In this document: one piece after another, positions 1 through 8,619 of the stretch
How the letters are laid out: each line of letters starts with the position of its first letter
Numbering within the stretch: position 1 is the first letter of the stretch
Origin: DATCVA01 sp036567205
GTDB taxonomy: Bacteria > Pseudomonadota > Gammaproteobacteria > Burkholderiales > Burkholderiaceae_B
Length of the DNA stretch: 17,914 nucleotides
Reading direction: 5' to 3'
Assembly: GCA_036567205.1 (NCBI GenBank)
Contig: DATCVA010000019.1
Span: 1 to 17,914 of the forward strand
Translations under genes and position numbers: made by a program
Notes under the pieces: generated by a model
Told to the model about the DNA's origin: nothing
Seen by the model: the letters and a program-made list of their open reading frames with translations, nothing else
Database searches by the model: none

Positions 1-1689
1 GCGAGCGGCCGATGCAGTGGGTCGCGCCGGCGTCGATTCGCCGCGGCCATAGCTCGACGCAGCCACCTTGGGCGGCGCCATGCGCTGGCTGGCAAGCGCA
101 GGCGCGGCGGCACCGGTGCCGTTCTGGTCGACCTTGAAAAAGCTGACGACATCGACCAGCATGCCGGCCTGCTCGCTCAGGCTGGTCGAAGCGATGGCCG
201 ATTCCTCGACTAGGGCGGCGTTTTGTTGCGTGGCATCGCTAAGCTGCAGCACGGCATCGTTGATCTGACCCAGGCCCGACGTCTGCTCCGTCGTAGCCGC
301 GCTGATTTCGCTGATCAAGTCGGTTACCTGCCTGACCTCGGCCACGATGCCCTGCATCGCCGCGCCGGCCTCGTCCACCAGCCTGCTGCCGGCGTCCGCC
401 TTGGCGACGCTGTCGTCAATCAGCGTCTTGATATCCTTGGCGGCCGCCGCGCTTTTCTGCGCAAGGCTGCGCACTTCGGACGCCACCACCGCAAAGCCCC
501 GGCCCTGCTCGCCCGCGCGCGCCGCTTCCACCGCGGCGTTCAGCGCCAGGATATTCGTCTGGAACGCAATGCTGTCGATCACGCCGATGATCTCCACGAT
601 GCGCCTGGACGAATCGTTGATGCCGGCCATGGTCGCCACCACATTGTCGACCACCTCGCCGCCCTTTGAGGCCGACGCGCTGGCCGTCGTGGCGCGCTGC
701 GCAGCCTGCCTGGCCACGTCGGCATTGCTGTGAACCGTGCTGGACAATTCCTCCATCGCCGCCGCCGTTTCAGTGAGATTGGCCGCCTGCTCTTCCGTGC
801 GCTGCGACAAATCTGCATTGCCCGCGGCAATCTGGCCCGCGCCCGTCGCAATGCTGTCGCTGCTTGCCAGCACCGACGTCACCAACTTGCGCAAACCCTC
901 TTGCATCGTGTTCATCGCCACGATGACGCTACCTCTGCTTGCTTGCGACATATCGATATGGTTCGTCAGATTGCCGCTGGCAATGGAATCGGCGATCGCC
1001 GCGACCTGTGCCGGCTCGCCACCCAGCTGACGCGTCAGCGCCCGCGTGATGAACCAACCCAGCAACATGGCAAGGATTGCGCCCGCGATGGTCAGCACGG
1101 CCAATGTCACGACGGTGCTGGAGTAAACACTGGCAATCTCGCCGGCGAAGCGCGCGGCATTCAGGCGCTTGTCGTCAACCAGCTTGTCCATGAGCGCCTC
1201 GGCGGCATCGCCCAGCGGGCGGGCGTTTTCAAGCAATTCTATGGTCGAATCGTTTGCCTGGCCGGGAGGTTCCGGCTTCAGCAACGTTAGAACCTTGTGA
1301 ATCCCCGCTTCATAGGCCAGGACGGCCGTACGGGCCTGCACGACGGATTCTTTTCCCTCTTCCGTAACAAACAAGGCTTCCATCTGATCAAGTTCGGATT
1401 TAACGTCGGCAAAACCCGCTGCAACTCTTTTTACCTCGACATCGCGCTCCCCGAAGGTTTGCGCCAGCAGCGCCGTGCGCGCCGACCTGCCTGCGCCTAT
1501 AAATTTCGTATGGGCCGTTGCCGTGTGATGCAGGCCCACCAATTCAACATCGTGCATGCTCGCGGCCATGGTATTGACCTCTCCCGTCGCCCGCACTCCC
1601 AGCCATCCGATAAGGGCGGCAATGACGGCAACAATCAGGAAGGATCCAGTCAGCTTGGTTCTGACGGTAAGGCTGGCAAGCCAACTCAT
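1..1689 (-). CDS. Methyl-accepting chemotaxis protein, C-terminus cut by window edge
   Basis: This is an inner-membrane chemoreceptor that senses a ligand in the periplasm and controls the CheA/CheW kinase complex. The frame is open from an ATG at 1689 to base 1 with no stop, giving at least 563 residues. Visible in order are a short basic N-terminus, a first membrane segment (about residues 12-32), a periplasmic region of about 160 residues of four-helix-bundle type, a second membrane segment (about 193-214), a HAMP region (about 214-267) and a long Ala-rich coiled coil. The methyl-accepting hairpin tip lies at about 365-410 and carries NILALNAAVEAARAGEQGRG and GFAVVASEVR. The start is supported by a GGAG about nine bases upstream on the minus strand. 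The gene is divergent from fliC, fitting a motility locus. The C-terminal tail, and so any CheR/CheB-tethering pentapeptide, is outside the window. The family call is certain; the ligand is unknown. Confidence 0.96.
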   Translation of the reverse strand, partial: MSWLASLTVRTKLTGSFLIVAVIAALIGWLGVRATGEVNTMAASMHDVELVGLHHTATAHTKFIGAGRSARTALLAQTFGERDVEVKRVAAGFADVKSELDQMEALFVTEEGKESVVQARTAVLAYEAGIHKVLTLLKPEPPGQANDSTIELLENARPLGDAAEALMDKLVDDKRLNAARFAGEIASVYSSTVVTLAVLTIAGAILAMLLGWFITRALTRQLGGEPAQVAAIADSIASGNLTNHIDMSQASRGSVIVAMNTMQEGLRKLVTSVLASSDSIATGAGQIAAGNADLSQRTEEQAANLTETAAAMEELSSTVHSNADVARQAAQRATTASASASKGGEVVDNVVATMAGINDSSRRIVEIIGVIDSIAFQTNILALNAAVEAARAGEQGRGFAVVASEVRSLAQKSAAAAKDIKTLIDDSVAKADAGSRLVDEAGAAMQGIVAEVRQVTDLISEISAATTEQTSGLGQINDAVLQLSDATQQNAALVEESAIASTSLSEQAGMLVDVVSFFKVDQNGTGAAAPALASQRMAPPKVAASSYGRGESTPARPTASAAR

Positions 1690-1851
1690 GAATTTTTTCT
1701 CCAGTTTTTTGATGGAACGACAGATAGGCGTACGCCTGGGTTTTCCCCGTGGGGATTTTAGGCTGGAGCGGTTATGGGGAAAGGGCGGAAGTAGGGGTAT
1801 TCCCTAGATCAGTTTGGGACAACCTCTTTCAATCATTCCGTATGGCGTCCC

Positions 1852-1878
1852 TAAAGTTCCGGCCCCTCCCGCCGTTAA
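1852..1878 (+). promoter_or_regulatory. FliA (sigma-28) promoter of fliC
   Basis: TAAAGTTC at 1852-1859 and GCCGTTAA at 1871-1878 are separated by exactly 11 bases. The enterobacterial FliA consensus is TAAAGTTT-N11-GCCGATAA, so 14 of 16 positions match with the canonical spacing. Transcription would begin near 1885, leaving a leader of about 125 bases before the flagellin ATG. This places fliC in the late (class III) flagellar regulon. Confidence 0.9.
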
Positions 1879-2000
1879 TGCCTGTGAACAGGAAGACCTG
1901 AGGTTTGGTTTCAGCTTAATGCCGCAATTGGCGGGGCGCAGTATCAGGCTCTAATCTTCTTGGCCACCGGGCGTAGTTTTCTTCGCCGCTTTCATTCCTT

Positions 2001-2005
2001 AGGAG
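2001..2005 (+). promoter_or_regulatory. Ribosome binding site of fliC
   Basis: AGGAG lies six bases before the ATG at 2012 and fixes the flagellin start. The expected flagellin N-terminus (MAVINTN) follows directly. Confidence 0.85.
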
Positions 2006-2011
2006 CTATAA

Positions 2012-3538
2012 ATGGCTGTTATCAACACCAACTCGCTTTCCCTGATTGCCCAAGGCAATCTGAACAAATCGCAATCGGCCCTGGGCACCGCCATCGAGCG
2101 CCTGTCGTCCGGCATGCGCATCAACAGCGCCAAAGACGACGCCGCCGGCCAAGCCATTGCCAACCGTTTCACGGCCAACATCAAGGGCCTGACACAAGCT
2201 ACACGCAATGCCAACGACGGTATCTCGATCGCTCAAACGACCGAAGGTTCGTTGAACGAAATCAACAACAACTTGCAGCGCATTCGTGAATTGTCGGTGC
2301 AAGCCGCCAACGGCACGAATTCCACGTCTGACCTTGCCTCGATCCAGGATGAAATCGGCCAGCGTCTGGCTGAAATCGATCGCGTATCGGAACAGACCCA
2401 GTTCAACGGCGTCAAGGTATTGGCCAGCGACAATGACCTGACCATCCAGGTTGGCGCTAACGATTCCGAAACCATCAAAATCGGCCTGAAACAAATCAAC
2501 TCGCAAACCCTGGGGCTTGGAACCTTCAACGTTTCCAGCGCTTTCCAGACCAAAGACGCCGATGGCGTAGCCACATTCGGTACAGCACTGACGGAAACGG
2601 TTCCTGCCAGCAGAAACCTGCAGGAATTCAAAATCACGGATACAGCCACCGACTCGGCTTTCGAGATCTATGTTGACGACGCAAATCCAGATACGTTGTA
2701 TGTAAGCTCGGACGCTGGCACCACGCTCTACGCAGCGACTTACAATTCCACGACCAACTCGCTCGAATTTAGCTCGGCGACCTCAGTTGCCGCCACGGCC
2801 ACTGCAGCATCAGCCGGCACTGGAGAAATACACGTCGGCGGCGGCGTTGTAATGCAAGCCGACGACCTGACCGGCCGCACCGACGCGAACGTCGCAGCCC
2901 AGCCCACCATCCACCTGGACAGCGATGGCAATGCCTACGCTAAAATCGGTACCGAGTACGTTGAGGCTACGATCGATTTCTCGGCAGGCACGGTCTCTTA
3001 CGATTCCACCGACACAACCACTACCGCGACTGTCGGCGCCGCGGTTACGCAAGTCAGCGATCCCTCCTCTTCGGTCGCAATCAATACGAGCGGCCTGGAT
3101 GCAGCCAAGGTCGGCGCAGCACCCACGGTCCACGCCCTGAACAAGCCTCTGGAAGATGGTACCAAGTACATCATCAAGGGCGCAGATGCCAACGGCAAGG
3201 AAGTCTTCTTCAAGGCTAACGTCGACGAAACCACTGGCGCCGTTACACTGGGCACCGAACTGACCCAAGATCCTTTGGATGCTCTTGACGATGCGCTTGC
3301 AACAGTCGACGCGCTGCGCGGCGAACTGGGTGCGGTGCAGAACCGTTTCGAATCCACGATTGCCAACCTGAACAACACGGTTACCAATCTGTCGTCCGCC
3401 CGTTCACGCATCGAAGACGCAGACTATGCTGTCGAAGTTTCGAACATGACACGCGCACAGATCTTGCAACAAGCCGGCACCTCGGTATTGGCTCAAGCTA
3501 ACCAAGTTCCACAAACAGTACTGTCGCTGCTGCGTTAA
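2012..3538 (+). CDS. fliC: Flagellin (flagellar filament protein)
   Basis: This is the structural subunit of the flagellar filament, exported by the flagellar type III system and capped by FliD. The 508-residue product has the conserved D0/D1 N-terminus (about 1-175), including MAVINTNSLSLIAQ, an ERLSSGMRINSAKDDAAG stretch (the flg22-equivalent region) and LQRIRELSVQAANGT, the D1 stretch that contacts TLR5 in other flagellins. The conserved C-terminus (about 415-508) has NRFESTIANLNN, SRIEDADYAVEVSNM and ends SLLR. The middle (about 176-412) is a variable D2/D3 insert rich in Thr, Ser, Ala and Asp, as expected of a surface-exposed, possibly O-glycosylated domain. Upstream are a FliA promoter and a good ribosome site; downstream is a strong terminator. 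The genes that follow encode glycosyltransferases and methyltransferases, so this flagellin is the most likely target. Confidence 0.98.
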   Translation: MAVINTNSLSLIAQGNLNKSQSALGTAIERLSSGMRINSAKDDAAGQAIANRFTANIKGLTQATRNANDGISIAQTTEGSLNEINNNLQRIRELSVQAANGTNSTSDLASIQDEIGQRLAEIDRVSEQTQFNGVKVLASDNDLTIQVGANDSETIKIGLKQINSQTLGLGTFNVSSAFQTKDADGVATFGTALTETVPASRNLQEFKITDTATDSAFEIYVDDANPDTLYVSSDAGTTLYAATYNSTTNSLEFSSATSVAATATAASAGTGEIHVGGGVVMQADDLTGRTDANVAAQPTIHLDSDGNAYAKIGTEYVEATIDFSAGTVSYDSTDTTTTATVGAAVTQVSDPSSSVAINTSGLDAAKVGAAPTVHALNKPLEDGTKYIIKGADANGKEVFFKANVDETTGAVTLGTELTQDPLDALDDALATVDALRGELGAVQNRFESTIANLNNTVTNLSSARSRIEDADYAVEVSNMTRAQILQQAGTSVLAQANQVPQTVLSLLR

Positions 3539-3582
3539 TTTCAGCGCAGTACTGGCTGGTTAGAAGATAGCCAGCGGCACTG

Positions 3583-3613
3583 AAGGCCTCCACACCATGT
3601 GGAGGCCTTTTTT
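3583..3613 (+). terminator. Intrinsic terminator of fliC
   Basis: GGCCTCCACA (3585-3594) pairs perfectly with TGTGGAGGCC (3598-3607) around a three-base loop. It is followed by six T (3608-3613), and a preceding AA can extend the stem into them. This is a textbook Rho-independent terminator about 45 bases after the fliC stop. It should uncouple the very high flagellin transcription from the modification genes downstream. Confidence 0.93.
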
Positions 3614-3706
3614 GCGGAAGTCGATACAAGAAAAAAGGCCTCTATTTATTACTTTGATTTTTTTGAGCCTTGATAAGATTGATCAGCGCATCGATTGAAT
3701 TCGCGC

Positions 3707-3711
3707 AGGAG
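3707..3711 (+). promoter_or_regulatory. Ribosome binding site deciding a TTG start
   Basis: AGGAG stands five bases before TTG at 3717. No ATG with a comparable site is seen nearby in this frame, so it supports TTG initiation of the large fusion protein. Confidence 0.75.
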
Positions 3712-3716
3712 CCACC

Positions 3717-6700
3717 TTGATTACCGATACCCCCACAGCGAACGCACGTAGTGACAAGCAATCGCATGTCGCTACATCGCACTCCCCAGCATGTTTTCCT
3801 TATACGTCGCCCGTTCACCTGCGCGCCGCTGCATTCTTATATGGCATCTCCGGCGTACCGTTGGAAAAGGCGCGGGTGCTCGAACTCGGCTGCGACGTTG
3901 GGGGCAACCTGTTGCCGTTCGTCCTGGCGTATCCCGACGCACAAGCGGTGGGCATCGACCTGTGGCCTGAACGGATAAAAATCGGACAGGAAGCCATTAG
4001 CGGGATGGGCGTGAAGAACCTTCAACTTCACGCAATGTCTTACCTAGAAATCGACCATACCTTGGGCGAGTTCGACTACATCATTGTGCATGACGTATTC
4101 ACCTGGTCCCCCACCGACGTGCGCGCAGCCATTCTCCGCATATGCCAAGAGAACTTGTCTGCACAAGGCATCGCCTATATCAGTCATAACACCTACCCGG
4201 GATGGAAAGCCGGCGACATTCTGCGCGACGCCATGCAACTGCACACTCATGGGGCGCAAAGCATGGAGGAAGCGCTTACCGGAGCCTCTGGCATACTGCC
4301 GCTCATGTCTGACGGCCTATCGGCGGGCAACCAGGATAAAACCGAATTACGCGCAGCCGTCGATCGCATGCTGCGGCACCCCGACTACTACATAAACAGC
4401 GATTTCCTGCAAGCGACTTCGGCCGCTTCTTATTTTGTCGAGTTCGCCAGCGCTGCCGAGCAGGCCGGGCTGGCCTATGTGGGAGATGCCCTGCCGCAAG
4501 ACGAGATTTCGTCGACATTCGGATTAAACGTACAACTGAACCATAGCCTTACTGCCATAGGGCAGCCCAAGATTATGCGCCAGCAATACCTGGATTTTGC
4601 GTCGGGGCGCAGCTTTCGCAGGAGCCTCTTCGTCAAGCAGGACCAGGAAGCAAACATTGCAAGCATTCCCGACCTGGAACGCCTTGCTGGTCTGCGCTGG
4701 GCAGCCAACTATCAATGGGTGAAAGACGAAAGAAAAACCACGATTAGCGAGGCGATCTTCATGAACCCGCGGGGCGCGCGCCTCGAACTGGATAACCCCT
4801 ATGCGATCCAGATAATGTCGGTGCTGGATTCCGCCTGGCCGGCGTCCCTCAGTTACGAAAACCTGATATTCCATACGCAGCACATCGATGTCAATTGCGC
4901 CGATAAGCAAGAGCAGGCGAAAGCCGTCCAGCAGGCGCTTGAGTCACTATTTAAAAAGAACGCGCTTCGATATAGCCTTGGACCCGGACCGTATGACGAC
5001 ATCAAGAATACCGAATTCAGAATGCTGCCGGAACTGGCCGCGCAGCTAAAAGTGGAGCAATCGACCCAGGGATCAACCACGTTCAACCTCTGGCACGATA
5101 CCATCAGCCTCCGGCTCAATGACAAGCAACGCGAGTTGCTGTCTCAGTTCGGGGAAAACATCGAAGTCGGCGAACTGGCTCAACACCTTGCCAAGGAATC
5201 AACACGGGCCGTGTTAATTCCGCTTATCAATATATTGAAAAGGCACGGGGCCCTGCTCGCCGGGACCGAGGCCTGGGTGCTGTATTACTCAACATTATTG
5301 AAGACTGACGAAACCAAGACCGACCAACTTGTAGGCGCTGTCGGGCCGATCAATCTATACGGTAACGGCGCACAACAAGGAGGTGTGGGGAAATCAAAGG
5401 TGGCTCGCAAGGCTTTCGAAAACGGGCAAGGATTTCACCAAGGCGGCAAGGGCCCCACACCCCAGGAAATAAACCGCACGGTCCAACTACGCAAAAGCCA
5501 AGATTTCGCCGAAGCCGCGAAACAGGCGGCAAGGTTGACCAAGGCTTATCCTGCCCACGCTATAGGCTGGGAACTGGCAAGCATTCTTGCCAGCGACGAA
5601 CAACGCCTTGATGAAGCCCTTCAATTTGTTTTGAAGGCGGTAGCGCTGGCCCCCGATACATCGCGTCCTTATTCGCAACTCAGCAGCGTCCTCTGCGCAA
5701 TGAACATGCAGCTGGAAGCCCGCATTAATGCGACCCGCGCGCTTGACATCAATCCACGCAACGAAGATGGGTGGAATAATCTGGGCAACCACTTTCGTGG
5801 CTGCACTTTGCCTGCACAGGCGCTTCGCTGCTATAAAAAAATGGTAGAGGTTGCTCCAACCAGCACTGTGGCCTATTCCAATCTCGCCAATACGCTGGGC
5901 GACGTGGGTTACATCAAGGAAGCAGTGGTTTGGAATGAAAAAGCCCTTGCCGCCGAACCCAATAACTTTACGACATACAGCAACCATTTGTTTACCCTAA
6001 GCCAGTTGCCCGGCATTGACGCCCAGCGATTTTTTGAGGCCCACAAGGAGTATGGCCGCCGGGTCGAAAGAACTATAAAGCACATTCCGCGACCACCACA
6101 CACCAATATCAATGAACCGGACCGTAAACTGCGTATCGGCTTCGTCTCTGGCGACCTGCGCAACCACGCCGTCGCAAGCTTCATTGAACCCATATGGCAG
6201 TTCATCGATAAAAGCGCATTCGAGCTTTACGCCTATAGCGCGTCCGCAGAGGACTTCGTCAGCAAGCGACTGAAAAATCACGTTACGCAATGGGTTTCTG
6301 CAGCCTCATTAAACAATCAGGCGCTTGCAGCCCGCATACGCCACGACGGCATAGACATACTTGTCGATCTATCGGGCCATACGGCAATGAACCGCCTTCC
6401 AATGTTTGCGCTCCGACCAGCCCCCGTCCAGGCAAGCTGGATAGGTTATCCGGCAACCACGGGTTTGACAGCGATGGATTATTACCTGTCAGACAAGGAC
6501 TTCGTTCCACCTGGCGAGTTCGAGAACCAATTCACCGAAAAACTTGCATGGATGCCTTTTTCTGCTCCATTCCAGCCAGTTCCCGATAGCCCCAATGTAA
6601 ATGCCCTGCCCGCGTTGACAAACGAGTATTTCACATTCGGCAGTTTCAACCGGATCAGCAAGATCAACGACGAGGTATATGCCCAATGGGCCCGCATTCT

Positions 6701-7235
6701 CCATGCGGTACCCGACTCGAAGTTTCTTATGGGCAATGTGTATGACGGTATCAGGCAGGATATAATAAATGGCTTTGAACAAAATGGTATCACCGCAAAT
6801 CGATTGATTATCCATGACAGAACCAGTATGAAGCAGTATCTGCACCTGCATCATCGCGTGGATATGCTGCTCGATACCTTCCCCTACAGCGGCGGCACAA
6901 CCACGATGCATGCACTATGGATGGGAGTCCCCACACTGACCTTGAGCGGCGCCATCACTCCAAGCCGCACAACGGCTTCCTTTTTGCCGAAAATCGGCCT
7001 CCATGAATTTGTAGCCGAAACTCTGGACGAATACCTGGAGACGGCCGTGGCATGGGCTGAAAATAGACAGAAATTGTCCTCCATTCGCCTGGAATTACGT
7101 GAAAAAATAAGAAGTTTACGCTCAGCCGAAGATATCACACGCGCTTTTGAGACTGCATTGCGGCGCATGTGGAAAGTCTGGTGCAAAGGTGCCCGCCCCG
7201 AAAGCTTCCACGTAGATGAAAAATATACGCAGTAG
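3717..7235 (+). CDS. Methyltransferase-TPR-GT41 (SPINDLY/OGT-type) fusion, putative flagellin modification enzyme
   Basis: This 1172-residue soluble protein joins two enzyme types. Residues about 30-175 are a class I SAM methyltransferase (motif I VLELGCDVGGN at 54-64, acidic GIDLWPERI at 79-87). Residues about 205-525 resemble the methyltransferase-regulatory and C-terminal region of the protein-lysine methyltransferase family that includes Rickettsia PKMT. A Gly/Lys-rich linker (about 540-582) leads to TPR-like helical repeats (about 585-760). Residues about 803-1155 are a GT41 catalytic domain: IGFVSGDLRNHAVASF with His817 at the position of the OGT active-site His, VDLSGHTAMNR, FALRPAPVQASWIGYP, FGSFNRISKI with Lys982 at the UDP-contacting Lys, and DTFPYSGGTTTMHALWMGVP. 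GT41 enzymes move a sugar from a nucleotide onto protein Ser/Thr. The start is TTG with AGGAG five bases upstream. It is the first gene after the fliC terminator, so flagellin is the inferred substrate. The sugar used, and whether the methyltransferase acts on protein or sugar, are unknown. Confidence 0.92.
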   Translation: MITDTPTANARSDKQSHVATSHSPACFPYTSPVHLRAAAFLYGISGVPLEKARVLELGCDVGGNLLPFVLAYPDAQAVGIDLWPERIKIGQEAISGMGVKNLQLHAMSYLEIDHTLGEFDYIIVHDVFTWSPTDVRAAILRICQENLSAQGIAYISHNTYPGWKAGDILRDAMQLHTHGAQSMEEALTGASGILPLMSDGLSAGNQDKTELRAAVDRMLRHPDYYINSDFLQATSAASYFVEFASAAEQAGLAYVGDALPQDEISSTFGLNVQLNHSLTAIGQPKIMRQQYLDFASGRSFRRSLFVKQDQEANIASIPDLERLAGLRWAANYQWVKDERKTTISEAIFMNPRGARLELDNPYAIQIMSVLDSAWPASLSYENLIFHTQHIDVNCADKQEQAKAVQQALESLFKKNALRYSLGPGPYDDIKNTEFRMLPELAAQLKVEQSTQGSTTFNLWHDTISLRLNDKQRELLSQFGENIEVGELAQHLAKESTRAVLIPLINILKRHGALLAGTEAWVLYYSTLLKTDETKTDQLVGAVGPINLYGNGAQQGGVGKSKVARKAFENGQGFHQGGKGPTPQEINRTVQLRKSQDFAEAAKQAARLTKAYPAHAIGWELASILASDEQRLDEALQFVLKAVALAPDTSRPYSQLSSVLCAMNMQLEARINATRALDINPRNEDGWNNLGNHFRGCTLPAQALRCYKKMVEVAPTSTVAYSNLANTLGDVGYIKEAVVWNEKALAAEPNNFTTYSNHLFTLSQLPGIDAQRFFEAHKEYGRRVERTIKHIPRPPHTNINEPDRKLRIGFVSGDLRNHAVASFIEPIWQFIDKSAFELYAYSASAEDFVSKRLKNHVTQWVSAASLNNQALAARIRHDGIDILVDLSGHTAMNRLPMFALRPAPVQASWIGYPATTGLTAMDYYLSDKDFVPPGEFENQFTEKLAWMPFSAPFQPVPDSPNVNALPALTNEYFTFGSFNRISKINDEVYAQWARILHAVPDSKFLMGNVYDGIRQDIINGFEQNGITANRLIIHDRTSMKQYLHLHHRVDMLLDTFPYSGGTTTMHALWMGVPTLTLSGAITPSRTTASFLPKIGLHEFVAETLDEYLETAVAWAENRQKLSSIRLELREKIRSLRSAEDITRAFETALRRMWKVWCKGARPESFHVDEKYTQ

Positions 7236-7301
7236 CTTTGGTATCGGCTCGCAATAGAGTCCGGACAGGCTGACTTGACAACGTGTCGGTGAGTTCCATA
7301 T

Positions 7302-8381
7302 GTGTTCACATTAATTCCGGCTACGAATATGTCATCCACCCTTGCTCTTGTAATGATCGTCAAGGACGAGGCTGCGTCCCTGGAGCGCTGCCTCGCCAGT
7401 GCCATAGGCGCTGTAGATGAAACCATAGTCCTGGACACAGGCTCCACTGATGCTACGGTCGATATCGCCAGGCGAATGGGCGCAACCGTGCATCACTTCG
7501 CCTGGTGCGACGACTTCTCCGCCGCGCGTAATGCCGCGCTGGATTTCTCGAATGCAAACTGGAATCTGATTCTTGACGCCGACGAATGGATCGTGTCAGG
7601 CCAAGACGAATTGCGTAAATTGAAAGCTGGAGATTTCATAGGGCAGATTGCCGTGGCCAGTTTGTTTGACAATACCGGTACCGAGAGTATGTCGACCGAG
7701 TGGATCTCGCGGCTTTTACCTCGCGGCGTACGCTACACCGGCCGCATTCACGAACAGCCTAGTCATCCCATATTGCCCCGCCGGCGCATTGGCCTGCATG
7801 TGCGGCATGACGGATACCTTCCATACCTTTTAGCGGCTAAACAAGGGCGTAACCAATCGCTGCTTAAGAAGGCCCTTGAAAGAACGCCTGCCGATGCGTA
7901 TCTGCTATATCAGCTGGGAAAAGATTCTGCGGTGTATGGACAGTACAACGACGCCGTCGGTTATTTCCTTAAAGCGCTTGCCCTTTCGTCCAACCTCGAC
8001 TCATACCGTCACGATCTCGTCGTGCGTTCCCTTTTTGCACTGAAGAAAGCAAATATGCATGAAAGAGCTATCGAGCTGGCGAGCAACGAACTCGAGCATT
8101 GGCAACACTCTCCGGATTATTTTTTCTGTGTTGCAGACATTTTCCTGGAATGGGCTGCCATCCATCCCGGCGAAGCTGAAACAGAATTGCTGCCCATTGT
8201 CGAATCTGCTTTGCTGAAATGCCTCGGGATAGGAGACCAACCAATGATTTCCGGTTCAGTCGCCGGCCGTGGAAGCTATTTGGCAGCTCATAACCTGGCG
8301 GTATTGTATGAAAATACAGGGCGGGCCCGCGACGCGGCATATTACACGGCATTGGCCGTAGATATGAAGAAACATCAATAA
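7302..8381 (+). CDS. Family 2 glycosyltransferase with helical/TPR-like C-terminal half
   Basis: This is probably a cytoplasmic glycosyltransferase that adds a sugar during flagellin glycan assembly. Of 359 residues, about 13-100 form a GT-A fold: LALVMIVKDEAASLERCL, ETIVLDTGSTDAT, a FSAARNAAL segment, and LILDADEW (Asp92-Ala-Asp94-Glu95) as the metal-binding DXD-type motif. About 185-350 is helical with TPR-like spacing (DAYLLYQLGKDSAVYGQYND and later repeats), a layout seen in other GT2 enzymes that act on proteins or peptidyl glycans. It lies 66 bases after the GT41 fusion on the same strand, so co-transcription is likely. The start is uncertain: GTG at 7302 has GGTGAG eight bases before it, while ATG at 7329 would drop nine residues without harming the fold. 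No membrane segment is seen. The donor sugar cannot be read from sequence. Confidence 0.88.
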   Translation: MFTLIPATNMSSTLALVMIVKDEAASLERCLASAIGAVDETIVLDTGSTDATVDIARRMGATVHHFAWCDDFSAARNAALDFSNANWNLILDADEWIVSGQDELRKLKAGDFIGQIAVASLFDNTGTESMSTEWISRLLPRGVRYTGRIHEQPSHPILPRRRIGLHVRHDGYLPYLLAAKQGRNQSLLKKALERTPADAYLLYQLGKDSAVYGQYNDAVGYFLKALALSSNLDSYRHDLVVRSLFALKKANMHERAIELASNELEHWQHSPDYFFCVADIFLEWAAIHPGEAETELLPIVESALLKCLGIGDQPMISGSVAGRGSYLAAHNLAVLYENTGRARDAAYYTALAVDMKKHQ

Positions 8382-8385
8382 TACA

Positions 8386-8416
8386 GGGCGCCAATTCAGC
8401 TTCCCTGAATCGGCCC
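8386..8416. terminator. Imperfect hairpin between convergent operons
   Basis: ATTCAG (8394-8399) and CTGAAT (8405-8410) form a stem around a five-base loop, extended outward by GCC/GGC and further G-C pairs with mismatches. It lies just after the GT2 stop, in the 238-base gap where the plus and minus operons converge. There is no T-run on either side, so it is at best a weak or Rho-assisted terminator. The rest of the gap (to 8619) shows only a 22-codon frame that I do not trust. Confidence 0.35.
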
Positions 8417-8619
8417 TGATTGCCCAGCTCGACCTCAGGCTAATTGAAATGGGCGGACACCGGATAATGACGGTATCTTAATCTTCCTTCTGCGCGATTA
8501 ACTGATATACGCCTAGCCATGATGCCGTCGTACCTGCGCGGCGTGGGCTTGACCCTTATTAACGGCATCGATAATCGTCATTGAATCGAGCAGCCACCCG
8601 GTAACACATCGCAAATAAC

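Larger units (their letters stand above)
1690..2011. other. Intergenic region between divergent chemoreceptor and fliC
   Basis: No gene is seen in these 322 bases. They hold the chemoreceptor ribosome site (about 1699-1703, minus strand), a small inverted repeat TAGGG-GTATT-CCCTA at 1792-1806, the FliA-type promoter of fliC at 1852-1878, and the flagellin leader of about 125 bases. I found no FliA-type site for the chemoreceptor. Confidence 0.7.

Noticed and set aside
68..1761. Several plus-strand open frames across 68-1761
   Set aside because: They are shadows of the chemoreceptor on the minus strand; the low-complexity Arg/Ala/His-rich translations have no family features.
3660..3680. A FliA promoter before the GT41 fusion suggested by GCCTTGATAA
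   Set aside because: The -10-like element has two extra bases and no TAAA element lies at the right distance; only about three of eight -35 positions match.
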